A DNA stretch of 64,000 bases from UBA1412 sp964609795 (lineage in GTDB: Bacteria > Verrucomicrobiota > Verrucomicrobiia > Limisphaerales > UBA1412), in NCBI GenBank assembly GCA_964609795.1, contig CAZSTC010000003.1:1-64000 (forward strand), written 5' to 3'. Of this stretch, positions 52,332-60,992 are shown piece after piece (positions within the stretch are counted from its first letter, which is position 1; each line of letters starts with the position of its first letter). Position numbers and translations under genes: made by a program. The notes beneath the pieces are model-generated. The model saw nothing but the letters and a program-made list of their open reading frames with translations, did no database searches and was not told the origin of the DNA.

Positions 52332-53447
52332 TTATTTCAAGTCCTCAGGATTAAGCTGTAATAACTCAGGAAGAACAAAAAGCCCATCCTTGCGAATCAG
52401 CTGATTGTCGAACCATATCTCTCCCCCACCCCATTCCGGTCTTTGAACCAACACCATATCCCAATGAACTGCAGAGCGGTTTCCATTATCTGCCTCAGAA
52501 TAAGCAGCCCCAGGGGTAAAGTGCAATGATCCAGAAATTTTTTCATCAAAGAGGATATCGGACATTGGATTGAGGATATACGGATTGACACCCAAGGCAA
52601 ACTCTCCGAAATAGCGGGCACCAGCATCGGTATCTAAAATGTGGTTTAACCGATCCGATGTTTCTGCGGATGACATCGCTTTTACGATTTTTCCGGACTC
52701 CACTTCCAGGGATATTTTCTCAAAGCGAGTTCCTGCATAGAGAGTTGGTGCATTATAGGAAATCACTCCGCTGACTGAGGTTTTGACCGGAGCCGTGTAA
52801 ACCTCTCCGTCGGGAATGTTTCTCAGACCAGAACATTTTATCGCATTAAAACCCGCAATGCTGAAAGAAATGTCAGTTCCTGGGCCCACAATCCGAACCT
52901 TATCAGTTCGGTTCATCAATTGAACCAAAGGATCCATGGCTCTCGACATTTTCTTATAGTCCATTGTACATACTTCAAAATAGAAGTCCTCAAATGCCTC
53001 TGTGCTCATTCCTGCAGCTTGTGCCATACTGGGAGTTGGCCAGCGCAAAACAACCCAACGAGTTTGGTTTACCCGAAAATCCAAGACGGGCCTGAGCGCT
53101 TTAGAATACAGTACCTGCTTATCAGAAGGGACATCGCTTCCCTCACAGAAATTGTTGGTCCCACGGATCGCAACGTATGCCTGAACTTTTTGCATTCTAG
53201 CCAATTCGACATCACAAAGCAGCTGAGCATGTTCGGGAGTAGTATGCAACTGCGCTTCTCTCACCAGACGGCTATGGCGAACATCTAGAAGGGGAATTGC
53301 TCCCAAAGAACGAGCGGCTCTTATCAGCTCGATACCCATTTCATCAGGTGTATCCATGAGGTCTATCAAAACGTTATCACCTGAGCTAAGGCTCATTGAA
53401 TAAGAGGTCAGCAATTGAGCTAATTTTGCAAAACGAGGATCTGTCAT
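52332..53447 (-). CDS. M29-family metalloaminopeptidase
   Basis: M29 peptidases (aminopeptidase T/S, PepS type) remove N-terminal residues with two metal ions. The recognisable C-terminal half carries the ligands: GPGTDISFSIAG, NIPDGEVYTAPV (Glu), GARYFGEFALGVNP (Glu), SGSLHFTPGAAY (His) and SAVHWDMVL (His, Asp). The N-terminal half (1-190) is an alpha/beta domain beginning FAKLAQLLTSYSMSLSSGDNVLI. Length 371 matches the family. It lies 9 bases after glgB and 16 before def. Confidence 0.88.
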   Translation of the reverse strand: MTDPRFAKLAQLLTSYSMSLSSGDNVLIDLMDTPDEMGIELIRAARSLGAIPLLDVRHSRLVREAQLHTTPEHAQLLCDVELARMQKVQAYVAIRGTNNFCEGSDVPSDKQVLYSKALRPVLDFRVNQTRWVVLRWPTPSMAQAAGMSTEAFEDFYFEVCTMDYKKMSRAMDPLVQLMNRTDKVRIVGPGTDISFSIAGFNAIKCSGLRNIPDGEVYTAPVKTSVSGVISYNAPTLYAGTRFEKISLEVESGKIVKAMSSAETSDRLNHILDTDAGARYFGEFALGVNPYILNPMSDILFDEKISGSLHFTPGAAYSEADNGNRSAVHWDMVLVQRPEWGGGEIWFDNQLIRKDGLFVLPELLQLNPEDLK

Positions 53448-53456
53448 AATTGATAC

Positions 53457-55715
53457 TTAAATATGTTTACCTTTATATTTGAAAACGCAGACGCCTAAAG
53501 GAGGAAGTGTCAAAAGCGCAGACCAGGGTTGCCCGTGGTACTCGATTGGCTCAGACTGAATGCCACCGCCATTGCCAGCGTTACTTCCCGCATATACTTC
53601 AGCGTCGCTGTTTAAAATCTCTATCCATTTGCCATTGCGCGGTAAACCAATCCGATATCCATAGCGAGGGATCGGCGTCAAGTTCATAACAACCAAAACC
53701 ACATCATCACTTTTTTGGCCTTCTCTAAAGAAAGAATAGGTACTTTGATGGTAATCACTGCAATCGATCCACTGAAAACCACCAACCCGGTAATCCGAAT
53801 GCCAAAGGGGAGATTCTACTCTGTAAATCTGATTTAAATCAGCGACTAAACGCTGAATTCCGCAGTGGTAAGGTCCCTGTTCCAGAATGTGCCATGGCAG
53901 ACTTTCATTTTCATTCCATTCTGAGCGAGGGCCAAATTCACATCCCATAAAGAGAAGTTTTTTTCCGGGATAAAGCCAATGCCAAGCCAGTAAAGACCGA
54001 AGGTTAGCCGCTTTTTGCCAATCATCTCCGGGCATTTTTTGCATGAGCGACCCTTTTCCGTGAACCACCTCATCATGTGAGAAAGGAAGGATAAAATTTT
54101 CATGATAGTGGTAGAGCATTCCAAAGGTAAGGTTGTTATGATGGAACTTCCTATGGATTGGCTCTTTTTGAAAATAAGCCAGCGTATCGTGCATCCATCC
54201 CATGTTCCATTTGAAATCAAACCCCAAACCGCCCATATATGGAGGCCTTGTGACCTGAGGCCAGGCAGTAGATTCTTCAGCGATTGTAATCACTCCGGGA
54301 TATTCAGTGTGTGCCAAATGATTGAAGTGTTGTAAAAACTCAATGGCCTCCAAGTTTTCACGTCCCCCATACTTGTTAGGCACCCACTCTCCGTGCTTTC
54401 GCGAATAATCTAAGTACAAAATGGATGCCACGGCATCGACGCGCAAGCCATCCACATGATACTTTTCAAGCCAGAAAAGAGCATTTGCTGTCAGGAAGTT
54501 TTTTACCTCGTTGCGCCCGTAGTTAAAAATATAGGTTCCCCAATCCTGGTGATATCCTTGGCGTGGATCTGCATGTTCATAAAGGGCAGTCCCATCAAAA
54601 CGCGCCAGAGCGAAGTCATCCATGGGGAAATGGGCCGGCACCCAATCGACAATGACTCCGATTTGGGCTTGATGCAGTTGGTCTACCAGATACATGAAAT
54701 CTCTTGGTGAACCATAACGGCTGGTAGGAGCGTAATAACCAGTTACCTGATAACCCCAGGAAGGATAGTAGGCGTGCTCGGCGATCGGTAAAAATTCAAC
54801 ATGGGTAAAACCCATTTTTTTCACGTGTTCGATTAGGAGAGGTGCTAATTCTCTGTAGTTGAAAGATGCGAATGCACTTTTTTTCATCCAGGAACCGATG
54901 TGCACTTCGTAGATGGAGATAGGTTCTGCCAACCAGTTTCTACCCACTCTTGACTCCATCCAGTCACGATCCGCCCACTCATAGCCTTCAATATCACAAA
55001 CAATAGAAGCCGTTCGAGGAGCAATTTCAAACTCAAAGCCCATCGGATCGGTCTTCAATCTTAAGGCTCCATTGCAATCATGAAGTTCATATTTGTAACG
55101 GATTCCTGCATCCAGCCCCGGTACAAAAATTTCCCAAATACCAGAAACCCCAAGGGATCGCATCGGATAATACCTTCCATCCCATCCGTTGAAATCACCT
55201 ACAACACTAACTCTCCGCGCATTTGGGGCCCAAACGGCAAATGCCACGCCCTTTACACCATCGTATTCACGAATATGTGCCCCTAATTTGTCAAACAATC
55301 TTCTCTCATCGCCTTTCGCAAAAAGAAATTCAGACTGGTTATCCACACTTGGCAGAAAAGAATATGGATCACGAGTGCGTCGGACCCGGCCTTGAAAATC
55401 TGTAATCACTAAATCGTATGCATAAACTTCGTCACACCCCAAGACTGAGCCTTCAAACAAACCCGAAGGATGAAGTTGAACCAATGGGAAAGAGGGCTTC
55501 CCTTTATCGTGAACAGGTACGACCTCCACCTTAGTGGCATTAGCAAGCATCGCCCGAACTACCACTCCGGTTTGAATTATTGGCTCGGACTTCTTTCTAT
55601 TTGACAATTTTAATGATGGATCAGTTTTGTGAAACAGATGCATTCCGAGCAAGTGATGTGGGTTTTTTTCCCTTACTTGCATGATTGTATCACACTCGCC
55701 TGACGACAAGATCAT
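53457..55715 (-). CDS. glgB: 1,4-alpha-glucan branching enzyme
   Basis: GlgB forms the alpha-1,6 branches of glycogen. The N-terminal carbohydrate-binding modules include VRAMLANATKVEVVPV and the CBM48 segment GVAFAVWAPNARRVSVVGDFNGWD. The GH13 barrel has nucleophile Asp in DGLRVDAVASILY, general acid Glu in ITIAEESTAWP and the third acid in LPFSHDEVVHGKGS. Length 752 is usual. An internal ATG at 55682 is an alternative start. No other glycogen gene (glgA, glgC, glgP) is in the window. It heads the operon glgB-aminopeptidase-def-pilT, whose gaps are only 9-16 bases. Confidence 0.97.
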   Translation of the reverse strand: MILSSGECDTIMQVREKNPHHLLGMHLFHKTDPSLKLSNRKKSEPIIQTGVVVRAMLANATKVEVVPVHDKGKPSFPLVQLHPSGLFEGSVLGCDEVYAYDLVITDFQGRVRRTRDPYSFLPSVDNQSEFLFAKGDERRLFDKLGAHIREYDGVKGVAFAVWAPNARRVSVVGDFNGWDGRYYPMRSLGVSGIWEIFVPGLDAGIRYKYELHDCNGALRLKTDPMGFEFEIAPRTASIVCDIEGYEWADRDWMESRVGRNWLAEPISIYEVHIGSWMKKSAFASFNYRELAPLLIEHVKKMGFTHVEFLPIAEHAYYPSWGYQVTGYYAPTSRYGSPRDFMYLVDQLHQAQIGVIVDWVPAHFPMDDFALARFDGTALYEHADPRQGYHQDWGTYIFNYGRNEVKNFLTANALFWLEKYHVDGLRVDAVASILYLDYSRKHGEWVPNKYGGRENLEAIEFLQHFNHLAHTEYPGVITIAEESTAWPQVTRPPYMGGLGFDFKWNMGWMHDTLAYFQKEPIHRKFHHNNLTFGMLYHYHENFILPFSHDEVVHGKGSLMQKMPGDDWQKAANLRSLLAWHWLYPGKKLLFMGCEFGPRSEWNENESLPWHILEQGPYHCGIQRLVADLNQIYRVESPLWHSDYRVGGFQWIDCSDYHQSTYSFFREGQKSDDVVLVVMNLTPIPRYGYRIGLPRNGKWIEILNSDAEVYAGSNAGNGGGIQSEPIEYHGQPWSALLTLPPLGVCVFKYKGKHI

Positions 55716-55779
55716 GGTTCAAGTCTCTCAAAAAGAGGCCAAATAAGCAACTTCAATTCCATTCCATTCAGAAGGCCGC

Positions 55780-55794
55780 ATTGCCTCAAAAATA
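55780..55794 (+). repeat. Short sequence shared with the 66-base repeat, possible left IS end
   Basis: ATTGCCTCAAAAATA at 55780-55794 is identical to 49312-49326, the start of the solo repeat. It lies just outside the decayed transposase, where a left end would be expected. A 15-base match alone could be chance in a window this size. Confidence 0.3.
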
Positions 55795-55863
55795 TGCGCA
55801 CCGAAAGGGGGAAGAGGGAGTGAGAGAAAAATGTGGTTGCCTTAAAAAAAACGCACAAAACAT

Positions 55864-56582
55864 GTGTATGTCTCTGAATATGAGTATAGGAGCTACAAAG
55901 AGTACGTTAAATTAAAAGCGAAGCGGTATCGCCTTCTCAGGAGAAAAAAGGCTAAGGGTCAAATACTTAACGAAGTGGTCGAGACAACGGGCTATGACCG
56001 AAAGCATGCCATTCGTCTTTTGCCCAGGAGAAGGCTTGGACGGCCTCGCAAACTGACACCGGAAGACATCTTCGTCATCAAAGAAATCTGGAAAGCGAGT
56101 AAACAACCTTGAGGAAAGCGTTTGAAGGTAGTCTTTGAAGTGTGGCTTCCTTTTTGGGTAAAAGAGCAAGGTCCTTTGCCTGAAGAACTACTTCAGCGCA
56201 TTCTGAACACAGGGCAGCAATCCTTGATCGAGTCCTAGCCTTGATCAAGACCAAACGGAAAAAGCCGTGAGGACCGCCCAGGGGACTTAGAGCTATACAG
56301 GCAGAGATTCCCGACCGTGGTCCGCTGAAGGATGCGGCTGGATAGAAGGCGATACCGCTGCTCATTGTGGCTCAAGCATGAGGGGCTGCTTTGTCTGGAC
56401 ACTAACCTTGACCGATGTCATGAGCCAATGGACCGAACTGGGTGCAACGTGGAATAAGGGACAGTAAAGTGTCGTCCGCTCTTTAGACTTAATACTCAAA
56501 AGGTTCCCATTCCCCTTGAAAGGAATAGACACAGACAATGGAAGCGAGTTTTTGAATGCACACCCGCAGCGCTATTGGAAAA
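55864..56582 (+). pseudogene. Decayed DDE transposase (rve/ISNCY-like), frameshifted and truncated
   Basis: The first open part (55864-56112) reads AKRYRLLRRKKAKGQILNEV and TGYDRKHAIRLL, the helix-turn-helix region of a family of integrase-like transposases. After a TGA at 56110, other frames continue the same protein: RLKVVFEVWLPFWV, AAILDRVLALIKTKRKK, then EGDTAAHCGSSMRGCFVW (coded from about 56351) with the first catalytic Asp, WTELGATWNKG, a TAA, and FPFPLKGIDTDNGSEFLN (to about 56560) with the second Asp. The third-acid region (HVEQKNW-type) is missing because the sequence runs directly into the 66-base repeat. At least three disruptions plus the truncation make it non-functional. The family label is from memory of the motif pattern. 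Confidence 0.8.
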
Positions 56583-56648
56583 AAATGAAAAATTTGTATA
56601 AAACGCCCTCTATTTACATACCATCAAGACGTGCTCTATTTTCGAGCC
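56583..56648 (-). repeat. Dispersed 66-base repeat, copy 2 (at the transposase truncation)
   Basis: The inverted partner of the copy at 49315-49380 (52 of 66 matches, no gaps). It begins exactly where transposase similarity stops and may be the right end of the insertion sequence left after an internal deletion. Confidence 0.6.
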
Positions 56649-59600
56649 TTTTCTCTCACTTTTTGAGACTTGAGTAGCAAGGGTTTTAGCATTTCGTATT
56701 TTAACCTCCTNNNNNNNNNNNNNNNNNNNNNNNNNNNNNNNNNNNNNNNNNNNNNNNNNNNNNNNNNNNNNNNNNNNNNNNNNNNNNNNNNNNNNNNNNN
56801 NNNNNNNNNNATGTTGAAATGGTTTTGTAGCTTCCTTATTTGTCAAAAAAGGAGTTTTAAGTCGCACATAAAATGCGCCTCCAATTTCCATAGATTTATT
56901 TATTTCAGAATGAGACTCTTTTTCAATTAACTTTATAATATCACCATGTCTAAGAGCACAAATATAAGAGATTAATTGGAGTTGAATTCCAGCATAAAAA
57001 TCTTTATTATCAAACTCTTTTTTTCCAGATTTGTAGTCAATCACTACTACCCATATATTATTACTAGTTTTATGAATATCTACTCGATCAATACGTCCAG
57101 AGATGTAAATATCTTTTTCATTAACCTCCATTTTCCAGCAAAGTGGAAAATCTTTTCCAAAACCTAACTCAGCGAAAGCCGGATCAAATTGATATGTTTT
57201 AAAATAAACATTCATTGTATTTAGAAAGAAGTTTACTTTCTTTTCCACATTTAGCATCTCTGATGCACCACCAAAGTCAGTGAAACTTGAATCGTCTCTT
57301 TGGTTAAAAACTTCCTGAGCTGCCTCTTTAACGCATTCATGAACTAATTCCCGTGTCCCAAGCGAATCTTCAAGCTGAGATCGCCAAGATTTCTCCTCAC
57401 CGGATTTTATTACTTTTTCATGAAATAGACGCAGGGCAAGATGCATAAAAGTCCCCAGCTTGTCTGCCTCCATCCCCCACTCTTCACGCTCTCTGCATTT
57501 TGCAATGCCTTTGACAAAAAATTGAAATGGGCAATTTGCATAAGATTCAAGGTTACTCACACTGAAGGAGCACTCCGTTCCATAAAATTTACTTACTGCG
57601 TCCGTAATGAGTTGCTGGTTGGTCTCCGTCTCATTTTGAACCTGATCCTCACTATGAGTTAAGGTGCCGACATCCCTCAGGTTTTCATTAAAAAACTTTG
57701 TCTCCTGCAACTGAGGAAATATTTTTTTTAGCTCAAAAATGTAGCGAGATGGTTTCAATGGGGATCCATTGTCGTTTTGGCTAGCATAGCTGACAATCAG
57801 CTTTTGGCTTGAACGGGTAAACGACATATAGGAGAGGTAATTTTCTTTATCCGTTTTCTGGAATGAATTCAGTCGGAGCGCGACAGGAGCTTTTATTAAA
57901 TTTTGGAGAGTCTGCGTTTCGTTATCTGTAAACAGACTTTTCTCTTCTTCATAAGCCGGGAAAACAGTTTCATTAGCTCCAGGAACAATCACCAGCTTAA
58001 CGGAAGAACTGCGAGACCGGTCAATGTTTCCCAGTACAACTTGATCAAGACTGGGAGGAATCGCCGCTACAAAAACAGATTTAATACCGGCTTCTATAAT
58101 TTTGGCCCATTCTGCCAAAGTATACTGTTCGGAACCGAAGGCTAGCCTTATATTTTCCAGCCACCTTTTTAGCTCTTCCCAAACCGTCAAATGGATATTA
58201 GGGGATAATCCACTACCCAGTTCCGCGTGAATATCCCAGTTTCTTTGGCTCCATTCTTCTAAACTGTTTTTTAAGCCATAACTATTCCAAACATCTTCGA
58301 TGGCGCTACACAAGCTATCCCCCGAAATCTTTTCATTCGCTCTTAAAGATTCATCAAATTTAAGTAAGGGAGCAATACTATTTTTGGTTATGTGTATAAA
58401 CGTATTTCTGGCTTTTTTCGTTTTGTCTTCATCTCCCTTGCCCTTGTCAGGGCATAGCCACTGTTGCCAAAATTCTATACCAGAATAATTGTACTTCAGA
58501 AGCTGTTCTTCCAAAATGTCTATTTCCTGAAGTGATGCTCCAGCCAGTTCTGTTTTCAAAACAGAAAGGAGGTTGAAATTTTTCCAGCCGAAAACAATTG
58601 TTTTAAAAGCTTGCAAAGTCAATTCTGCGGCACGGTGATGGAGAATACGTTGCGGGATATCCACAAAAAACGGGATGTTATAGCGTCTAAATACTCTCTG
58701 GAAAGCTCCCTGATACGCATTTATATTTCTGAAAACAACAAAGCAGTCTCGATAATATCGGGGTGTATCCCCTTTCTGTAAGTATTCAATAATCTTGCGG
58801 GCTGCAAAAACCGCTTCATCCCAGATTTCCGGACACTGGCATATCTCAATTTCATCCTCTATATTTCCGGAAATTTCACCGCAACCAGCTCCTTTCCGAG
58901 AAAGCCAATTCTTCTCAAGGCATGCAAGCGCTGGGGCTTCAGAGAAACGATTGGGCTTGGTATCCGGGCTGAGAGATTCGCTGAGAGATTTTATTTTTAG
59001 ATTATAACGGGTCTTGTCTGAGAAGTAGTTCAGAATTTTTTTGTACAGAGGAAGAGTATGGTTCCAAAATGGCCGAGCCTCCCTCACCTCCTCTTTACAA
59101 TCTCCCGTTCCTTCGATCTCGAGGCAAATGACAATTGTGGTCGCCCGACTCACATTTGCTAAAGCTCCCAAAAAATCAATTTCCTGTTGCGACAAATCTA
59201 CAAATCCGTCCAGCCATACCTGTTCTATCAAGTTATCTTCTGGATGATCAACCTTCCACTGGTTCAAAATCTGGGCAAGCTGAACTAGTAAAACATTTTG
59301 GTCGAGAAGCGACTTCTTCTGTAACCACTCGAGGTATTTTTCATACAAAAACGTGATATCCCCCAATTTGTCTGACAGACGCGATTTTGAGCCATTAGCC
59401 GCCAACCCTTGAACCACTTTCTTTAGAGACTCGACAGAAACCTTTTGCTGATGTAAAGCGTGCAATGTTTCCAAAAGCTGATCTGTAAGCTCTGTGTCCA
59501 TGCATTGCCTGGGATAAAATTTAAGATTTTCGCCGTATTTGTTCAGGATCATCTGCAATAACATTGCACAGGATTCCTGACTCAAAATACGAGGGACTTC

Positions 59601-59846
59601 CATACCCAAGTGCTTATACAAAAAAAGACATGTTCTCTCGAAACTAACAACCTGAAGGCGCGTACTTCCAATAGCACCCTCGGAGTAGACAATCTGCTCA
59701 ATTTGGAAAGTGGACTGTCGTGGAAGAAGAAAAATAAGTGGCAGGCCCTTGGGCGAAGCTCCAATAATACTGCGGGCTGAGTTTACACAGCGAGTCGTTT
59801 TACCTGATCCTGCAGGTCCGATTAAGACATTAACATTGCTACTCAT
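56610..59846 (-). CDS. AddB-like helicase/nuclease subunit, 3' end uncertain (crosses an assembly gap)
   Basis: AddB with AddA processes DNA double-strand ends for recombinational repair. A GTG 12 bases upstream is in frame, but ATG 59846 overlaps the TAA of the preceding gene and is preferred. Walker A GPAGSGKTTR is at about 11-20. UvrD-like helicase regions fill the middle (VKLVIVPGANETVFPAYEEE, LSYMSFTRSSQKLIVSYAS). The PD-(D/E)XK nuclease starts with SNLESYANCPFQFFVKGI, whose cysteine is the first ligand of an AddB iron-sulfur cluster, and continues with SGRIDRVDI and VVVIDYKSG. The sequence is reliable down to TKPFQH at 56811. Beyond the gap two minus-strand frames are open, so the last 33 residues (56610-56710) are not assured. 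The C-terminal cysteines of the cluster are not seen. Confidence 0.75.
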   Translation of the reverse strand: MSSNVNVLIGPAGSGKTTRCVNSARSIIGASPKGLPLIFLLPRQSTFQIEQIVYSEGAIGSTRLQVVSFERTCLFLYKHLGMEVPRILSQESCAMLLQMILNKYGENLKFYPRQCMDTELTDQLLETLHALHQQKVSVESLKKVVQGLAANGSKSRLSDKLGDITFLYEKYLEWLQKKSLLDQNVLLVQLAQILNQWKVDHPEDNLIEQVWLDGFVDLSQQEIDFLGALANVSRATTIVICLEIEGTGDCKEEVREARPFWNHTLPLYKKILNYFSDKTRYNLKIKSLSESLSPDTKPNRFSEAPALACLEKNWLSRKGAGCGEISGNIEDEIEICQCPEIWDEAVFAARKIIEYLQKGDTPRYYRDCFVVFRNINAYQGAFQRVFRRYNIPFFVDIPQRILHHRAAELTLQAFKTIVFGWKNFNLLSVLKTELAGASLQEIDILEEQLLKYNYSGIEFWQQWLCPDKGKGDEDKTKKARNTFIHITKNSIAPLLKFDESLRANEKISGDSLCSAIEDVWNSYGLKNSLEEWSQRNWDIHAELGSGLSPNIHLTVWEELKRWLENIRLAFGSEQYTLAEWAKIIEAGIKSVFVAAIPPSLDQVVLGNIDRSRSSSVKLVIVPGANETVFPAYEEEKSLFTDNETQTLQNLIKAPVALRLNSFQKTDKENYLSYMSFTRSSQKLIVSYASQNDNGSPLKPSRYIFELKKIFPQLQETKFFNENLRDVGTLTHSEDQVQNETETNQQLITDAVSKFYGTECSFSVSNLESYANCPFQFFVKGIAKCREREEWGMEADKLGTFMHLALRLFHEKVIKSGEEKSWRSQLEDSLGTRELVHECVKEAAQEVFNQRDDSSFTDFGGASEMLNVEKKVNFFLNTMNVYFKTYQFDPAFAELGFGKDFPLCWKMEVNEKDIYISGRIDRVDIHKTSNNIWVVVIDYKSGKKEFDNKDFYAGIQLQLISYICALRHGDIIKLIEKESHSEINKSMEIGGAFYVRLKTPFLTNKEATKPFQHXXXXXXXXXXXXXXXXXXXXXXXXXXXXXXXXXXEVKIRNAKTLATQVSKSERKGSKIEHVLMVCK
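56711..56810. other. Assembly gap of 100 N
   Basis: The run of exactly 100 N is a conventional scaffold-gap placeholder. Its real length is unknown. It interrupts the 3' part of the AddB-like gene. Confidence 0.98.
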
Positions 59847-60859
59847 TATTCTCCCCACATTCCTCTGAAAGTTCGCTGACTCAAGGGCAGTTTCTTATTC
59901 TCGACGCCATTAACCAATTTGCTGCCATCATCAGATACAGCAAACCATTTTTTGTCTGTTTTTTCTGGGAAGGAAAAAATGATCTCTGCTGAAAAACCAG
60001 GAGGAAAAGATTTCAGAACTTCTACGGGAGCATTCTGCGGTTTTCCATCCCAAGAATAGAGCTTACAATTTCCTTTGTCATAAGGGCCGGCAATAATCAG
60101 ATATCCATTCTCACTGTAACAAATGTCTCGAATTCCAAGCCTACCCAAATCCAAAGTAATCGGTTTACCAAAAACAGGCTTAATTCCATTAATAACTTCC
60201 TCGGGGTTTTTCAGAGGAACAAGTAGCGCCTTTCCCTCTGGAATCGGATTCCGAAAACCAATCAGAAGCGCCCCCTCAGGAGTTGCTGCGAGGCCCTCAA
60301 TGTTAAAGCCGTTGGGCTTCTTAGGTTCAAGAAGTGCTGATTTTTCTAATTGAAACTCTCTGAGTTCCGGTTCTGAAGCAATCGCTCCCAGGAGCCCCTG
60401 AAAAGGTTTGCCTATCACGTTTACAGAAAGAGTCGCATCATCGACACGAGTTGCAAAGAAAACGTGTCTGGAAAGCTGCTGCTTGCCCTTTGAGTTGCGT
60501 CCATGCGACGATATCCAATAAACGGTGTTCCCTACTCTGGCAGAGCCCTCTAAATCGAACTCTTTCTTTCCTTTAATATCCGACATTTCTTCCTTGATGG
60601 ATATTATTTTCTCCGGGGGCCCTCCGCTTAGAGGGTATATCCTTAAATTGGCATCTTCGTCATCGGCTATTAAAAGCTTATATCCTGCCTTTTCTGAGCC
60701 TAAAATAACACCTGCGGACCCATCTGAAATCCCGGAAAATTGGACAATGTCGGCTCCCTTAATTTCTAAAACGCATAAACCAAACGTTAGGACAACGGAG
60801 AGAAGGAGCGCTGCCGTTGAGTTCGAAAACCTAAATTTATTCTCAAAGTTTAAGATCAT
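59846..60859 (-). CDS. Exported DUF3616 protein
   Basis: A hydrophobic export signal (about residues 13-36) precedes a DUF3616 domain, a predicted beta-propeller. Family features are LLIADDEDANLRIYPL, FDLEGSARVGNTVYWISSHGRN, FNIEGLAATPEGALLIGFRNP and DICYSENGYLIIAGPYDKG. The length of 337 is typical. The biochemical role of DUF3616 is unknown; the propeller and export signal suggest a periplasmic binding or phytase-like role. Its stop TAA overlaps the ATG of the AddB-like gene (TAATG), so the two are translationally coupled although their functions look unrelated. Confidence 0.8.
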   Translation of the reverse strand: MILNFENKFRFSNSTAALLLSVVLTFGLCVLEIKGADIVQFSGISDGSAGVILGSEKAGYKLLIADDEDANLRIYPLSGGPPEKIISIKEEMSDIKGKKEFDLEGSARVGNTVYWISSHGRNSKGKQQLSRHVFFATRVDDATLSVNVIGKPFQGLLGAIASEPELREFQLEKSALLEPKKPNGFNIEGLAATPEGALLIGFRNPIPEGKALLVPLKNPEEVINGIKPVFGKPITLDLGRLGIRDICYSENGYLIIAGPYDKGNCKLYSWDGKPQNAPVEVLKSFPPGFSAEIIFSFPEKTDKKWFAVSDDGSKLVNGVENKKLPLSQRTFRGMWGE

Positions 60860-60927
60860 TAGAGGACAGTGTATTCACACCTTTAAAAAAATTCAAGATA
60901 TAAGCCAAGATCATCGCAAAACGCAAC

Positions 60928-60959
60928 AGACGAGATAGTCTTTGCTCTCTATCCCGTCT
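60928..60959. terminator. Hairpin downstream of the catalase gene
   Basis: AGACGAGATAG (60928-60938) pairs with CTATCCCGTCT (60949-60959) except for one A-C position. It lies 34 bases after the catalase stop on the minus strand. A short TTTT follows some 12 bases further on that strand, so it is a plausible but weak terminator. Confidence 0.5.
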
Positions 60960-60992
60960 GCCGGTTACATGTTTTTTAGGCTAGTTTTCCGC

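Noticed and set aside
55685..55915. A 76-residue frame upstream of the transposase fossil
   Set aside because: Its frame differs from that of the recognisable transposase part, it overlaps the glgB start on the other strand, and it has no family features.
56670..56930. An 86-residue plus-strand frame crossing the N run
   Set aside because: It consists largely of unknown residues across the gap and is antisense to the AddB-like gene.
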